From Actinomycetota bacterium (GTDB lineage: Bacteria > Actinomycetota > Thermoleophilia > Solirubrobacterales > 70-9): a DNA stretch of 33,447 bases. The notes below the pieces were generated by a model that was not told the origin of the DNA, searched no databases, and was given only the letters and a program-made list of their open reading frames with translations. The translations under genes were made by a program, and so were the position numbers. The stretch spans positions 1 through 33,447 of the forward strand of contig JAFDWF010000157.1 in the NCBI GenBank assembly GCA_018268575.1, written 5' to 3'. Position 1 is the first letter of the stretch. Each line of letters opens with the position of its first letter. Positions 9,401 to 16,025 of the stretch are shown one piece after another.

Positions 9401-9452
9401 CTGGACTGATAACCAGATCAACAGTTTACATGAAGCGTCAATACGCGATCAA
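9401..9452 (-). promoter_or_regulatory. Candidate promoter and operator of the catabolic operon
   Basis: Reading the minus strand, a TTGATC box (9452-9447) and a TAAACT box (9428-9423) are separated by 18 nt, a fair sigma-70-type arrangement. Immediately downstream is an inverted repeat CTGG-N8-CCAG (9416-9401) that would overlap the transcription start, followed by the RidA ribosome-binding site. Its size suits a GntR dimer, and a GntR gene sits at the other end of the operon. Both parts are weak individually. Confidence 0.4.
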
Positions 9453-9982
9453 GGCGTGCCCGGTGGATGGCGCCCGGGCCAACGCCGTCGATCTCGAAAT
9501 CGGAGGAGAGCGTCGACATAGCCGGGTCGGAGGCTCGGGTGACCGCGGCGGTTTCGCCGACGGTGGGCGCGCCTTGCGATCTCACGTCTCAGACCCAGGT
9601 GCGGCGGGTATTCGACGTGGCCCGTCTGACGGCCGACGGACTCGTCGTGGCAAGGGCCGACCAGGTCGCGGGCAGCGTGACGAACCGGACACGGACGATC
9701 CCGCCTTCCTCGGACTCGTCCCAGGTGAGTCCCGCCCACGCTTCCTTCAGTTCGTCGACCAGAAGGTGATCTGCTCGGCCGGACGCCGCCGAAGCTCTAG
9801 GAGCCACCCGCGCGCCCACCTCCGATAGAACCTCATCATCGTTCCGCCTCCCTCGGGCCGGATGCGTCATCTCGGCGCGGATGCGCAGGGCAGGAGGCCC
9901 TTCTCAAGGCTTCGGCGCACCCGTCTTCGACCTCACCCTCTCCCAAAGGCCGCAAACCCGCTTCCCAAGCGGGCCAGGGCGA
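9453..9982. other. Stretch with no gene I can support
   Basis: Between the catabolic operon promoter and the tRNA-Arg repeat I find only weak open frames. The least poor is a 93-codon minus-strand frame (9870-9589) with a protein-like middle ('DELKEAWAGLTWDESEEGG') but no good start site and no family I know. It may be a gene relic left on the chromosomal side of the integrated element. Confidence 0.4.
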
Positions 9983-10025
9983 ATGCGCCCGACTGAATTT
10001 AACCAGTGACCTTCGGTTTCGTAGA
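9983..10025 (-). repeat. Displaced tRNA-Arg 3' end (distal attachment-site copy)
   Basis: This 43-nt segment copies the 3' half of the tRNA-Arg gene at 12897-12970, in the same orientation. Twelve identical bases (9983-9994) are followed by a diverged T-loop (one base lost, others changed) and then 23 identical bases (10003-10025) that reach into the anticodon loop. Integration into a tRNA 3' end leaves exactly such a displaced copy on the far side of the element. Damage to the T-loop shows that this copy is no longer under selection. Confidence 0.9.
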
Positions 10026-10175
10026 TCAGCTCTCCGGGGACAAGCTTGTGGCGCAGTACGAGCGACCACGGCAGACCGTCGGGCGAGCACCGTGCGGCGT
10101 CCTCCGCCACATGACCGAGGACGAAGATAGGGCTGGCCTCTCCTGGGCCGAATTTCGACGGCAGCGTCCATTCCG

Positions 10176-10379
10176 ATGACCGCCCGGGAGAGAGCCCACG
10201 CTCTCCTCGACGAATTCTCAGACGCCGAGCTTGAGGAGATCGTCAAGCTTCTTCGTGTCCGGCGCGAAGAAGCCGAGCCGGAGATGGCCGAACTGCCGAA
10301 AGCCTGGAAGACGTTTGAGGATGGAACGCCCGTCCCCAACTGGGTCGAAGCCGTCCATGAGGCCCGGCGCGATCTTTAA
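10176..10379 (+). CDS. Small antitoxin-like protein, 67 aa
   Basis: The protein opens 'MTARERAHALLDEFSDAELE' and ends with 'AWKTFEDGTPVPNWVEAVHE'. An acidic helical N-terminus and a short C-terminal tail are common for type II antitoxins found just before a toxin gene, but I cannot assign a named family. Its stop overlaps the next possible start (TAATG), which suggests coupling. It lies within the tRNA-Arg element. Moderately sure that it is a gene; function is a guess from size and context. Confidence 0.6.
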   Translation: MTARERAHALLDEFSDAELEEIVKLLRVRREEAEPEMAELPKAWKTFEDGTPVPNWVEAVHEARRDL

Positions 10380-10633
10380 TGCCGGTCTCTGCTCGGGGTC
10401 GAGAAGAGATCGACAGGCCGCGGGAGTACCCTGAGGACATGGCCCATGACCGCGACAAGCTGATGGTCCTTGCGGCCGGTCGTCGCGATCGGATGCAGAG
10501 CAACGGTCGTCCTCGGTTCGATCTGACCGACGAGGAGATCGAAGGATCCACCCAGACCGCCATGCGCCTTGCCGATGCATCGAAGTCGCAGGCGGAAGCG
10601 CGAGCCAGCGCGAACACCACGCTGCCTGCGTAG
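10379..10633 (+). CDS. Small protein upstream of the Fic gene (possible antitoxin), 84 aa
   Basis: Starts at ATG 10379 (overlapping the preceding TAA) or, perhaps more likely, at ATG 10439, giving 64 residues beginning 'MAHDRDKLMVLAAG'. It contains 'RPRFDLTDEEIEGSTQTAMR' followed by an Ala-rich helix. Fic toxins are often preceded by a small inhibitory protein carrying an (S/T)xxxE(G/N) helix. 'LTDEEIEG' is only loosely like that, so an antitoxin role rests on position: it ends 27 nt before the Fic gene. Confidence 0.55.
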   Translation: MPVSARGREEIDRPREYPEDMAHDRDKLMVLAAGRRDRMQSNGRPRFDLTDEEIEGSTQTAMRLADASKSQAEARASANTTLPA

Positions 10634-10659
10634 GCAGCCAGCGGCCGACCGAACGCATC

Positions 10660-11237
10660 GTGCCGGGAGCGTTCGACGCATCCGCCCAGTTCGACTACGA
10701 CGCCCTCGCCACCGCCGAGGAGATTCAGCACAGCGGAGAGAACGTCTTACGCTGGCTGGAGGCGGTCGCTTCCACTGAATCTCCCTGGCCGGTCGACCTC
10801 GAGCTAGTTCGGGAGATCCACTTCCGATGGTTCGAGACCACGTTCCCGGCAGACGCCGGCCAGTTTCGGACCCAGATGGTCCTGAACCGCAAGGGGAGCG
10901 CCGTTGAGGTCGAGGCGATCCTCCCAGCCGTCCAGGGAGCTTGCGATAACTGGAACTGGAGGCGCAAACGCTACAGGCCGACCGACGACTTGGAGCTAAT
11001 CGAGTTCATCGTGGCCGAGGCAAACACTCTTGCCGTCCGCGTCTACGACGTTCATCCCTTCATCGACGGAAATACGCGCGCAACCTGGCACCTGGCAACT
11101 ACCTCTTGATGCTCGACGGCCTGCGACCCCTGGCGGATCTGAAGGACCTTGCCTGCTACGAACGAGCCTGGTGGAATGCGACCGGCGAGGCGCACGGCGA
11201 TCTGGACGACATCGTTGTCGCAGAGCTCGCCTCCTAA
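10660..11237 (+). pseudogene. Fic-domain (AMP-transferase-type) gene broken by a frameshift
   Basis: GTG at 10660 opens 149 codons with the Fic core: 'AGQFRTQMVLNRKG' (target-binding flap region) and 'VHPFIDGNTR' at 131-140, the Fic motif HPFxDGN. Shortly after, the frame runs into TGA at 11107. The continuation 'NYLLMLDGLRPLADLKD' is read one frame over, from 11097 to TAA at 11235-11237. A single lost base near 11094 explains this. The motif is also odd: Thr replaces the second Gly of GNGR, and Trp sits where the second Arg of RxxR is normally found. A sequencing error could mimic the frameshift. Confidence 0.8.
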
Positions 11238-11270
11238 GAACCGCTCGGCTGACGGAGGCATCAACTCAGT

Positions 11271-11894
11271 TTGACGATGGACTCGATCTTCACCCCCGAC
11301 AACGAGCCTTATCTCGGCAGGCGATCACTCCAGCGGTTTGACCGGATCATCGTGCTGTCACTTCGACGGAACGAGCAGCTTGCCCACTGGAGTCGGGAGG
11401 ACGGACTATCGGACCTCCAGGTCGCAGCCTGTCAGCTGGTACCGCAAGCGCTTAAGCTCACTCTCGGCCAGCGCGAGCTTGTACGACAGGGGTATCTATT
11501 CGCGGCGCGCGTCCTGACGCGGGCGGTGGTCGAGCGGGTGGTTACCGTCCTCTACCTTGAGGCTAATCCAGATGGACTGGCCATCTGGAGGCGCGGCTGG
11601 CAATACAGGGACCGCCCCCGCTTACCGGCCATGCTCAAAGACGTCAGTCGGCGCCACTTGCCGTTCCTAGACGCCTATCCAGACCTGGTGGAAGAACACA
11701 ACAGCCTTACGCACGGTGACCCAGCCAGCGCCGTTCACAACCTGACGTTCACGGAAGACGGCGAGCCCGTCTTCGGCGTATCTAAGGATCTCGATAGTCC
11801 AGAGGTATGTGATCGGATCTGCGAGGAGAACTCGCTCTGGCTCGGACAACTCATGCTTGCCGCCGATCGGATCATGGAAGCCAGTGCTCCCTGA
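11271..11894 (+). CDS. Hypothetical protein, possibly HEPN-like/DUF5677-like, 207 aa
   Basis: An intact gene inside the decayed element. TTG at 11271 lies 12 nt after GGAGG, while ATG at 11277 is further away. The middle is helical ('RELVRQGYLFAARVLTRAVV'), and 'LVEEHNSLTHGDPAS' (about 140-154) resembles the polar-xxx-His-Gly-Asp/Asn motif of DUF5677/AbiV-like helical proteins, some of which are abortive-infection or HEPN RNase-like factors. The family assignment is tentative. Its place after a Fic gene on a mobile element fits a defence or toxin role. Confidence 0.65.
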   Translation: MTMDSIFTPDNEPYLGRRSLQRFDRIIVLSLRRNEQLAHWSREDGLSDLQVAACQLVPQALKLTLGQRELVRQGYLFAARVLTRAVVERVVTVLYLEANPDGLAIWRRGWQYRDRPRLPAMLKDVSRRHLPFLDAYPDLVEEHNSLTHGDPASAVHNLTFTEDGEPVFGVSKDLDSPEVCDRICEENSLWLGQLMLAADRIMEASAP

Positions 11895-11999
11895 GCGATT
11901 GCGCAAGTACTCCGATCTATCAACTGATCGCCTCTCGCACTGCTGAACAGCTCTCGCCCACCGCGTTCTTGTATCGCGCGAGCATGGTCTCGACCCGAT

Positions 12000-12453
12000 G
12001 CCGTGATCGCGTCCTCGGCCATCGCCGAGAGCGAGCGGAGGATGCCGACCGCTCCGGTGGTGGCCCGACCTTCCGTCCGCAACATGTGGTCGACCAGGAC
12101 CAGTGCATGACGACTGCGCAGCTCTCGCATAGGCCACTCTTTTCAGGGGGTGCCCTCGACCTCGACATCGATCAAGCGACTGATCCGGTGCCCGTTCGTT
12201 GCGTTGGTGCGCGCGGATCGCGGGTGCCGCTCGGTCCAGGTGACGAAGTAGGCGCCAAGATGTCCGGGCGACCCGAGAGACCGTAGACCTCGTCGATGGC
12301 TCGTTGCGCGTCGGCTTTCCGCGTGAAGGTGCCCTTACCACGGTTCCAGGTCGGCTTGGCGATGTGGCGTTTGCCGTCGCGACCCGTGTAGCGCCCCAGC
12401 CAGACCACCTTGCCGGACGGGTTCTGACGCTTGGTCGGGGACTCGCGCCTCAT
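12000..12453 (-). pseudogene. Tyrosine integrase remnant (N-terminal and core-binding parts only)
   Basis: Starts at ATG 12453, overlapping the excisionase stop by 4 nt. The first frame gives an arm-binding domain ('WLGRYTGRDGKRHIAKPTWN', 'FTRKADAQRAIDEVYGL'). After 'RPDIL' the frame must shift at about 12254-12255 (one base lost) to continue 'AYFVTWTERHPRSARTN'. A TGA at 12145-12143 then interrupts, and 'MRELRSRHALVLVDHMLR' with 'SLSAMAEDAIT' follows in the same frame. Recognisable sequence ends near 12000. No R...HxxR...Y catalytic domain remains. Confidence 0.85.
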
Positions 12454-12644
12454 CCCACTTCGTCTCGGTGTCGGGCGAGGAAGCCCTCAACATCTGCGGG
12501 GTCGATTCGTCGGGACGCGCCGAGCTTGTAGCTGGGGAGCTCTCCGCGGCGGATCCAGATGCGGATCGTCCGGTCAGAGACCACGAGGTAGGCGGCGAGC
12601 GTGCGCTCGGTGAAGAAGGTCGGACCTGAAGCTTTGGCTCTCAC
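12450..12644 (-). CDS. Excisionase-like MerR-type DNA-binding protein
   Basis: 64 residues from GTG at 12644 (AAGGAG only 3 nt before; the frame is open further upstream, so the start is uncertain). 'TERTLAAYLVVSDRTIRIWI' is a helix-turn-helix and 'RRGELPSYKLGASRRIDPAD' the wing of the helix_turn_helix_17/excisionase family. The stop overlaps the integrase start by 4 nt, a typical xis-int pair next to an attachment site. It appears intact although its partner is not. Confidence 0.8.
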   Translation of the reverse strand: MRAKASGPTFFTERTLAAYLVVSDRTIRIWIRRGELPSYKLGASRRIDPADVEGFLARHRDEVG

Positions 12645-12751
12645 ACGCTCCTTGTCCCGTGAGAGGCGTGTTTGCGTCGGTTGACTTCCTAAATCTTTGC
12701 CAGGAGACCGAAGGTCAAGGCCCTCCCGCCCCCTCCTAAGAGCGGCATTCC

Positions 12752-12768
12752 GCACGGCGAAGCCGTGC
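12752..12768. repeat. Perfect 7-bp hairpin between excisionase gene and tRNA-Arg
   Basis: GCACGGC-GAA-GCCGTGC. A second GC hairpin (CCGCCC/GGGCGG) follows about 10 nt later. They lie in the about 200 nt between the excisionase gene and the tRNA, where attachment-site arm sequences or a terminator would be expected. There is no U-tract on either strand worth calling. Confidence 0.45.
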
Positions 12769-12896
12769 CAAAATGGGCCGCCCGAGGGGGCGGTCGCCAG
12801 TACCCGACGAACCCGGCGTTCCCACCTCGTGGTCCTGGACCTGCCGACGGCCGTCACCTACGCGACCATCTGGCTCTACAGCGCGCTTTGCGCGTA

Positions 12897-12970
12897 TGCG
12901 CCCGACTGGATTCGAACCAGTGACCTTCGGTTTCGTAGACCGACGCTCTATCCGGCTGAGCTACGGGCGC
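12897..12970 (-). tRNA. tRNA-Arg (anticodon ACG)
   Basis: A full cloverleaf on the minus strand: acceptor GCGCCCG/CGGGCGC, D arm GCTC/GAGC, anticodon arm TCGGT-CTACGAA-ACCGA with anticodon ACG, T arm ACTGG-TTCGAAT-CCAGT, discriminator A. CCA is not encoded. The 3' half (12897-12939) is the intact attachment-site copy supplied by the element to its 3' side, so the gene remains functional. Confidence 0.97.
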
Positions 12971-13032
12971 GTGCCGGCGGAGGTGGGGCGCGTTGGGGCG
13001 ACCGCTCCGCGGGAGGCGGGGATTCTAGCCGT

Positions 13033-13839
13033 CTATGGGGTGCGGACGACCATTGCGGCCCAGCGGCCCGCGTTGTGGGCGACATCTACCGCGATGTCGA
13101 AGGTGGTCGAGACGGCGTCGCTGGTGAGGACCTCGGCGATCGGGCCGGCGGCGACGATGGTGCCGTCGCGGAGGAGGAGGGCGTGGGTGGTCGTGGCCGG
13201 GATCTCCTCGAGGTGGTGGGTGACGATCACGGTCGGCAGGTCGGCGTTGGCTTCGGCCATCGTGTCGAGGGAGGCGATCAGGCGCTCGCGCGAGGGCAGG
13301 TCGAGGCCGCTCGTCGGCTCGTCCAGGAGCAGGAGGGAAGGCTCGTCCATCAGGCCGCGGGCGAGCAGCAGGCGCTGGCGCTCGCCCTGCGAGCAGTCTT
13401 CGAAGCGTCGCTCGCGCAGCGGCTCGACCCCGATTTCGCCGATCAGGCGATCGGCGCGCGCCCGGTCGTCGTCCTCGATCCGGTCGTGCAGCAGCGCGAT
13501 GCTCCCGGTCGCCCCGGTCAGCACCACCTCGTAGCCGGTGTAGCGCCCGCGGATCCGCCGCGCCAGCCCCGGCTCCACCGTGCCGATCGACTCGCGCAGC
13601 TTCCGCATGTCGACTGCGCCGAGGCGCTCGCCGAGTACTTCGACCCTCCCCTCGGAGGGATGGCTGAACGCCGCCGCCAAGTTGAGCAGGGTCGTCTTCC
13701 CCGCCCCGTTTGGTCCCAGCACCACCCAGTGCTCACCGCGCTCGACCGTCCAGTCGACCCCGGAGAGCAGGACGGCGCGCCGTTCCTCCGCGGCGACCCA
13801 GCGCCACACCGTCACCTCCGACATCCGGATCGCAGCCAC
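13033..13839 (-). CDS. ABC transporter ATP-binding protein (YlmA/ModF-like)
   Basis: 268 residues from GTG at 13839 (GAGG at good spacing; ATG at 13824 is an alternative). Walker A 'LGPNGAGKTTLL', signature 'DCSQGERQRLLLARGL', Walker B 'LLLLDEPTSGLD', and the switch His in 'VIVTHHLEEI' are all intact. No permease gene is nearby. Stand-alone ATPases of this type, with 'THHLEEI', resemble YlmA, whose transport role is unproven. It is the third gene of a minus-strand group pyk, thioesterase, ABC, and ends 62 nt before tRNA-Arg. Confidence 0.9.
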   Translation of the reverse strand: MAAIRMSEVTVWRWVAAEERRAVLLSGVDWTVERGEHWVVLGPNGAGKTTLLNLAAAFSHPSEGRVEVLGERLGAVDMRKLRESIGTVEPGLARRIRGRYTGYEVVLTGATGSIALLHDRIEDDDRARADRLIGEIGVEPLRERRFEDCSQGERQRLLLARGLMDEPSLLLLDEPTSGLDLPSRERLIASLDTMAEANADLPTVIVTHHLEEIPATTTHALLLRDGTIVAAGPIAEVLTSDAVSTTFDIAVDVAHNAGRWAAMVVRTP

Positions 13840-13856
13840 CTCCGCCTCCGCCGCGC

Positions 13857-14318
13857 TCAGGAGCTCGGGTCTTTGAGTCGAACGTTCCAGTCGACCGTCG
13901 CCGTGGCGACGACATTGCCCTCGGCGTCGGTCATCTCGACCTCGACCGAGAAGTCGACGCGGCCGTCGGCGTCGAGCTTGGCCAACGCCTCGGCCGCGGG
14001 CACGCCGAGCTTCGCCTGGGCCTCGATCTGACCGCGCGCCACCTTGAGGTAGGAGATCCGAGCGCTCCGCGCCAGCGGCGTGACGTCGCCCATCCGCGCC
14101 GCGAAGGCGCCGACGAAGGCCGCCCCGCTCGCCGTCTCGGCGACCCCGAAGAGCGCCCCGGCATGCTGGCTGCCGACGTGGTTGTGGAGCTCGGGCCGGT
14201 CGGGCAGCGTCGCCGTCGCCGCGCCCTCCGAAATCGCCACCACCTCGATCCCCATGTGGCCGATGTAGGGAACGGCGGTCGCCATGCTCTTGGCGATCAG
14301 GTCGAGGTCGACGTCCAT
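13857..14318 (-). CDS. Hotdog-fold thioesterase-like protein (DUF4442/PaaI type)
   Basis: 153 residues. 'LHNHVGSQHAGALFGVAETA' (44-63) is the central helix and active-site region of the DUF4442/PaaI hotdog family, and 'YLKVARGQIEAQAKL' with 'VEVEMTDAEGNVVATATVDW' are the paired strands of the fold. It probably hydrolyses an acyl-CoA thioester. It lies 17 nt upstream of the ABC ATPase gene in the same direction, so the two are probably co-transcribed. Confidence 0.85.
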   Translation of the reverse strand: MDVDLDLIAKSMATAVPYIGHMGIEVVAISEGAATATLPDRPELHNHVGSQHAGALFGVAETASGAAFVGAFAARMGDVTPLARSARISYLKVARGQIEAQAKLGVPAAEALAKLDADGRVDFSVEVEMTDAEGNVVATATVDWNVRLKDPSS

Positions 14319-14431
14319 CGCCGGACCTTATCGGCCGTCGCCGAGAGCGGGAGGGCGGCGGGTTCGCGGGCGCGCACGGTGCCCTGCAGGTCTTGTGAAA
14401 GCCCACCCTTTGAGGGTTGGCAGGGGACGCC

Positions 14432-15883
14432 TCACGGCACTCGGTGGACCTCGAAGAGGTTCGTCCCCAGTTCCTGGTCGGGCAGGCCGGCGGTGATCCC
14501 GATCAGCTCGCCGGGGTGGGCGATGCCGTGCTTGGCGGCGATCGAGGCGCAGTCCTCGAGCAGCCCGCGGATGTCCTCGTTGGAGCGACTCTGCACCGCG
14601 GTGACGCCGAAGAGGAGGCTGAGCCGGCGCACCGTCTCGAGGCGTGGCGAGATCGCCAGCACCGGCACGTTGGGTCGATGGGCGGAGAGGATCCGGGCGG
14701 TCCGCCCACTCGTCGTCGGCACCACCAGCGCTTTCAACCCGAGCCGGTAGACCGCGCCGACGGCGCTCTGGGCGACCGAGTCGGCGACGTCCTGGGTCGC
14801 CTGGTCGGTGCGCGAGAAGAGCCACTCGCCGTAGCGCAGGTCGGGCTCGGTGGCGCGCGCGATCCGGTCCATCACGCGGACCGCCTCGACCGGGTTGTCG
14901 CCGACCGCGGTCTCCTCGGAGAGCATGATCGCGTCGGTGCCGTCGTAGATCGCGTTGGCGACGTCGGTCACCTCGGCCCGGGTCGGGCGGCGCGCGGTCA
15001 CCATCGAGGCGAGCATCTGGGTCGCGGTGACCACCGGCTTGGAGTGGCGGCCGGCGGTACGGATCAGGCGCTTCTGCAGGACCGGCACCTCGGCCAGCGG
15101 CACTTCGATCCCGAGGTCGCCGCGGGCGACCATGATCCCGCCGGTCGCGGCCGCACAGATCTCCTCAACGTTGCCGGCAGCCTGCTGGCGCTCGATCTTC
15201 GCGATCAGCGGGATGTCGGCGCCGAGGCCGCGCACGCGCTCTTCGACCGGCAGCAGGTCGGCGGCGCTGGAGACGAAGGAGACGGCGATCAGGTCGATGC
15301 CTTCGCGGACCGCGAAGTCGACCCAGCCGAGGTCCGATTCGGTCGCCGCCGGGAGTTCGGCGGCGCCGCCGGGGATGTTCATCCCCTTGTGGGAGGAGAG
15401 GGTGCCGCCGACCTCGACCTCGGCGTCGACCCCGTCGCCGACGCCGCTGCCGACGCGCAGGCGGATCGCCCCGTCGGCGAGGTAGACGAGCTGGTTCTCC
15501 TGCAGCGCGGTGACGCCCGACCAGGAGACCGGGATCGTCTCGCGGTCGCCCTCGATCTGGCGCGCGGTGAGGGTGACGTGCATGCCGGTCTCGAGCTCGG
15601 CGTAGTCGTCGCGGAGGCTGCCGATGCGGAGCTTCGGGCCCGGGAGGTCGCCGAGGATCGCCACCTGGCGGCCGAGCGTGTCGGCGGCCTTGCGGATCGT
15701 CTCGATCGTCCGCGCGTGTTTGTCGGGGCCGGCGTGGGAGAAGTTGAGGCGGAAGACGTCGGCGCCCGCCGCGATCAGCTGCTCGAGCACGCCGAGGTCC
15801 CAGGAGGCGGGACCGACCGTGGCGATGATCTTGGTGCGCCTGTCGACGTGGGCGCTGGGCTTGGCGAGCGGATAGGAGGACAT
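14432..15883 (-). CDS. pyk: Pyruvate kinase
   Basis: 483 residues, normal length. 'RRTKIIATVGPASWD' opens the barrel; 'FRLNFSHA' (phosphate and K+ site), 'IPLIAKIERQQA' with the catalytic Lys, 'GGIMVARGDLGIEVP' (Mg2+ and phosphoenolpyruvate site) and 'ARRPTRAEVTDVANAIYDG' follow in order. The C-terminal domain has 'PTTSGRTARILSAHRPNVPV'. It converts phosphoenolpyruvate and ADP to pyruvate and ATP in glycolysis. It is transcribed divergently from the P450 gene. Confidence 0.98.
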   Translation of the reverse strand: MSSYPLAKPSAHVDRRTKIIATVGPASWDLGVLEQLIAAGADVFRLNFSHAGPDKHARTIETIRKAADTLGRQVAILGDLPGPKLRIGSLRDDYAELETGMHVTLTARQIEGDRETIPVSWSGVTALQENQLVYLADGAIRLRVGSGVGDGVDAEVEVGGTLSSHKGMNIPGGAAELPAATESDLGWVDFAVREGIDLIAVSFVSSAADLLPVEERVRGLGADIPLIAKIERQQAAGNVEEICAAATGGIMVARGDLGIEVPLAEVPVLQKRLIRTAGRHSKPVVTATQMLASMVTARRPTRAEVTDVANAIYDGTDAIMLSEETAVGDNPVEAVRVMDRIARATEPDLRYGEWLFSRTDQATQDVADSVAQSAVGAVYRLGLKALVVPTTSGRTARILSAHRPNVPVLAISPRLETVRRLSLLFGVTAVQSRSNEDIRGLLEDCASIAAKHGIAHPGELIGITAGLPDQELGTNLFEVHRVP

Positions 15884-16025
15884 CGCCGATCAGAGTAGAG
15901 ATCGGAGGGCCGGTCGGGTGAACGTGGGGTGATGGAGTAGCCGATCGGGGGATGCGGCCGAGACGGGCGCCGCGATCGCGGTCGGCCACCGCACGGTGAT
16001 TTGTGTGAGATGACTCCGGTTGACC

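Larger units (their letters stand above)
9983..12939 (-). mobile_element. Decayed integrative element in tRNA-Arg(ACG)
   Basis: About 2.9 kb bounded by the tRNA-Arg gene and a displaced copy of its 3' half. Next to the tRNA copy are an excisionase-like gene and an integrase, the usual order. The integrase has a frameshift, a nonsense codon and a missing catalytic half, so the element cannot move by itself. The cargo reads on the plus strand: two small antitoxin-like genes, a frameshifted Fic gene and an intact 207-residue protein. The region looks less GC-extreme than its flanks. Confidence 0.85.

Noticed and set aside
8990..9421. N-terminal extension of the FAD oxidoreductase to 9421
   Set aside because: The extension is Arg-rich and overlaps the entire RidA gene. 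The GTG at 8989 directly precedes the FAD-binding motif.
9904..10110. A 68-codon minus-strand frame with protein-like composition (KLVPGELIYETEG)
   Set aside because: It runs through the displaced tRNA-Arg copy, which supplies part of its sequence, so it is at most a relic of an interrupted gene.
14390..14425. ACCCT-TTG-AGGGT hairpin between the pyruvate kinase and thioesterase genes as a terminator
   Set aside because: Only a 5-bp stem, no U-tract, and the genes on both sides are co-directional.
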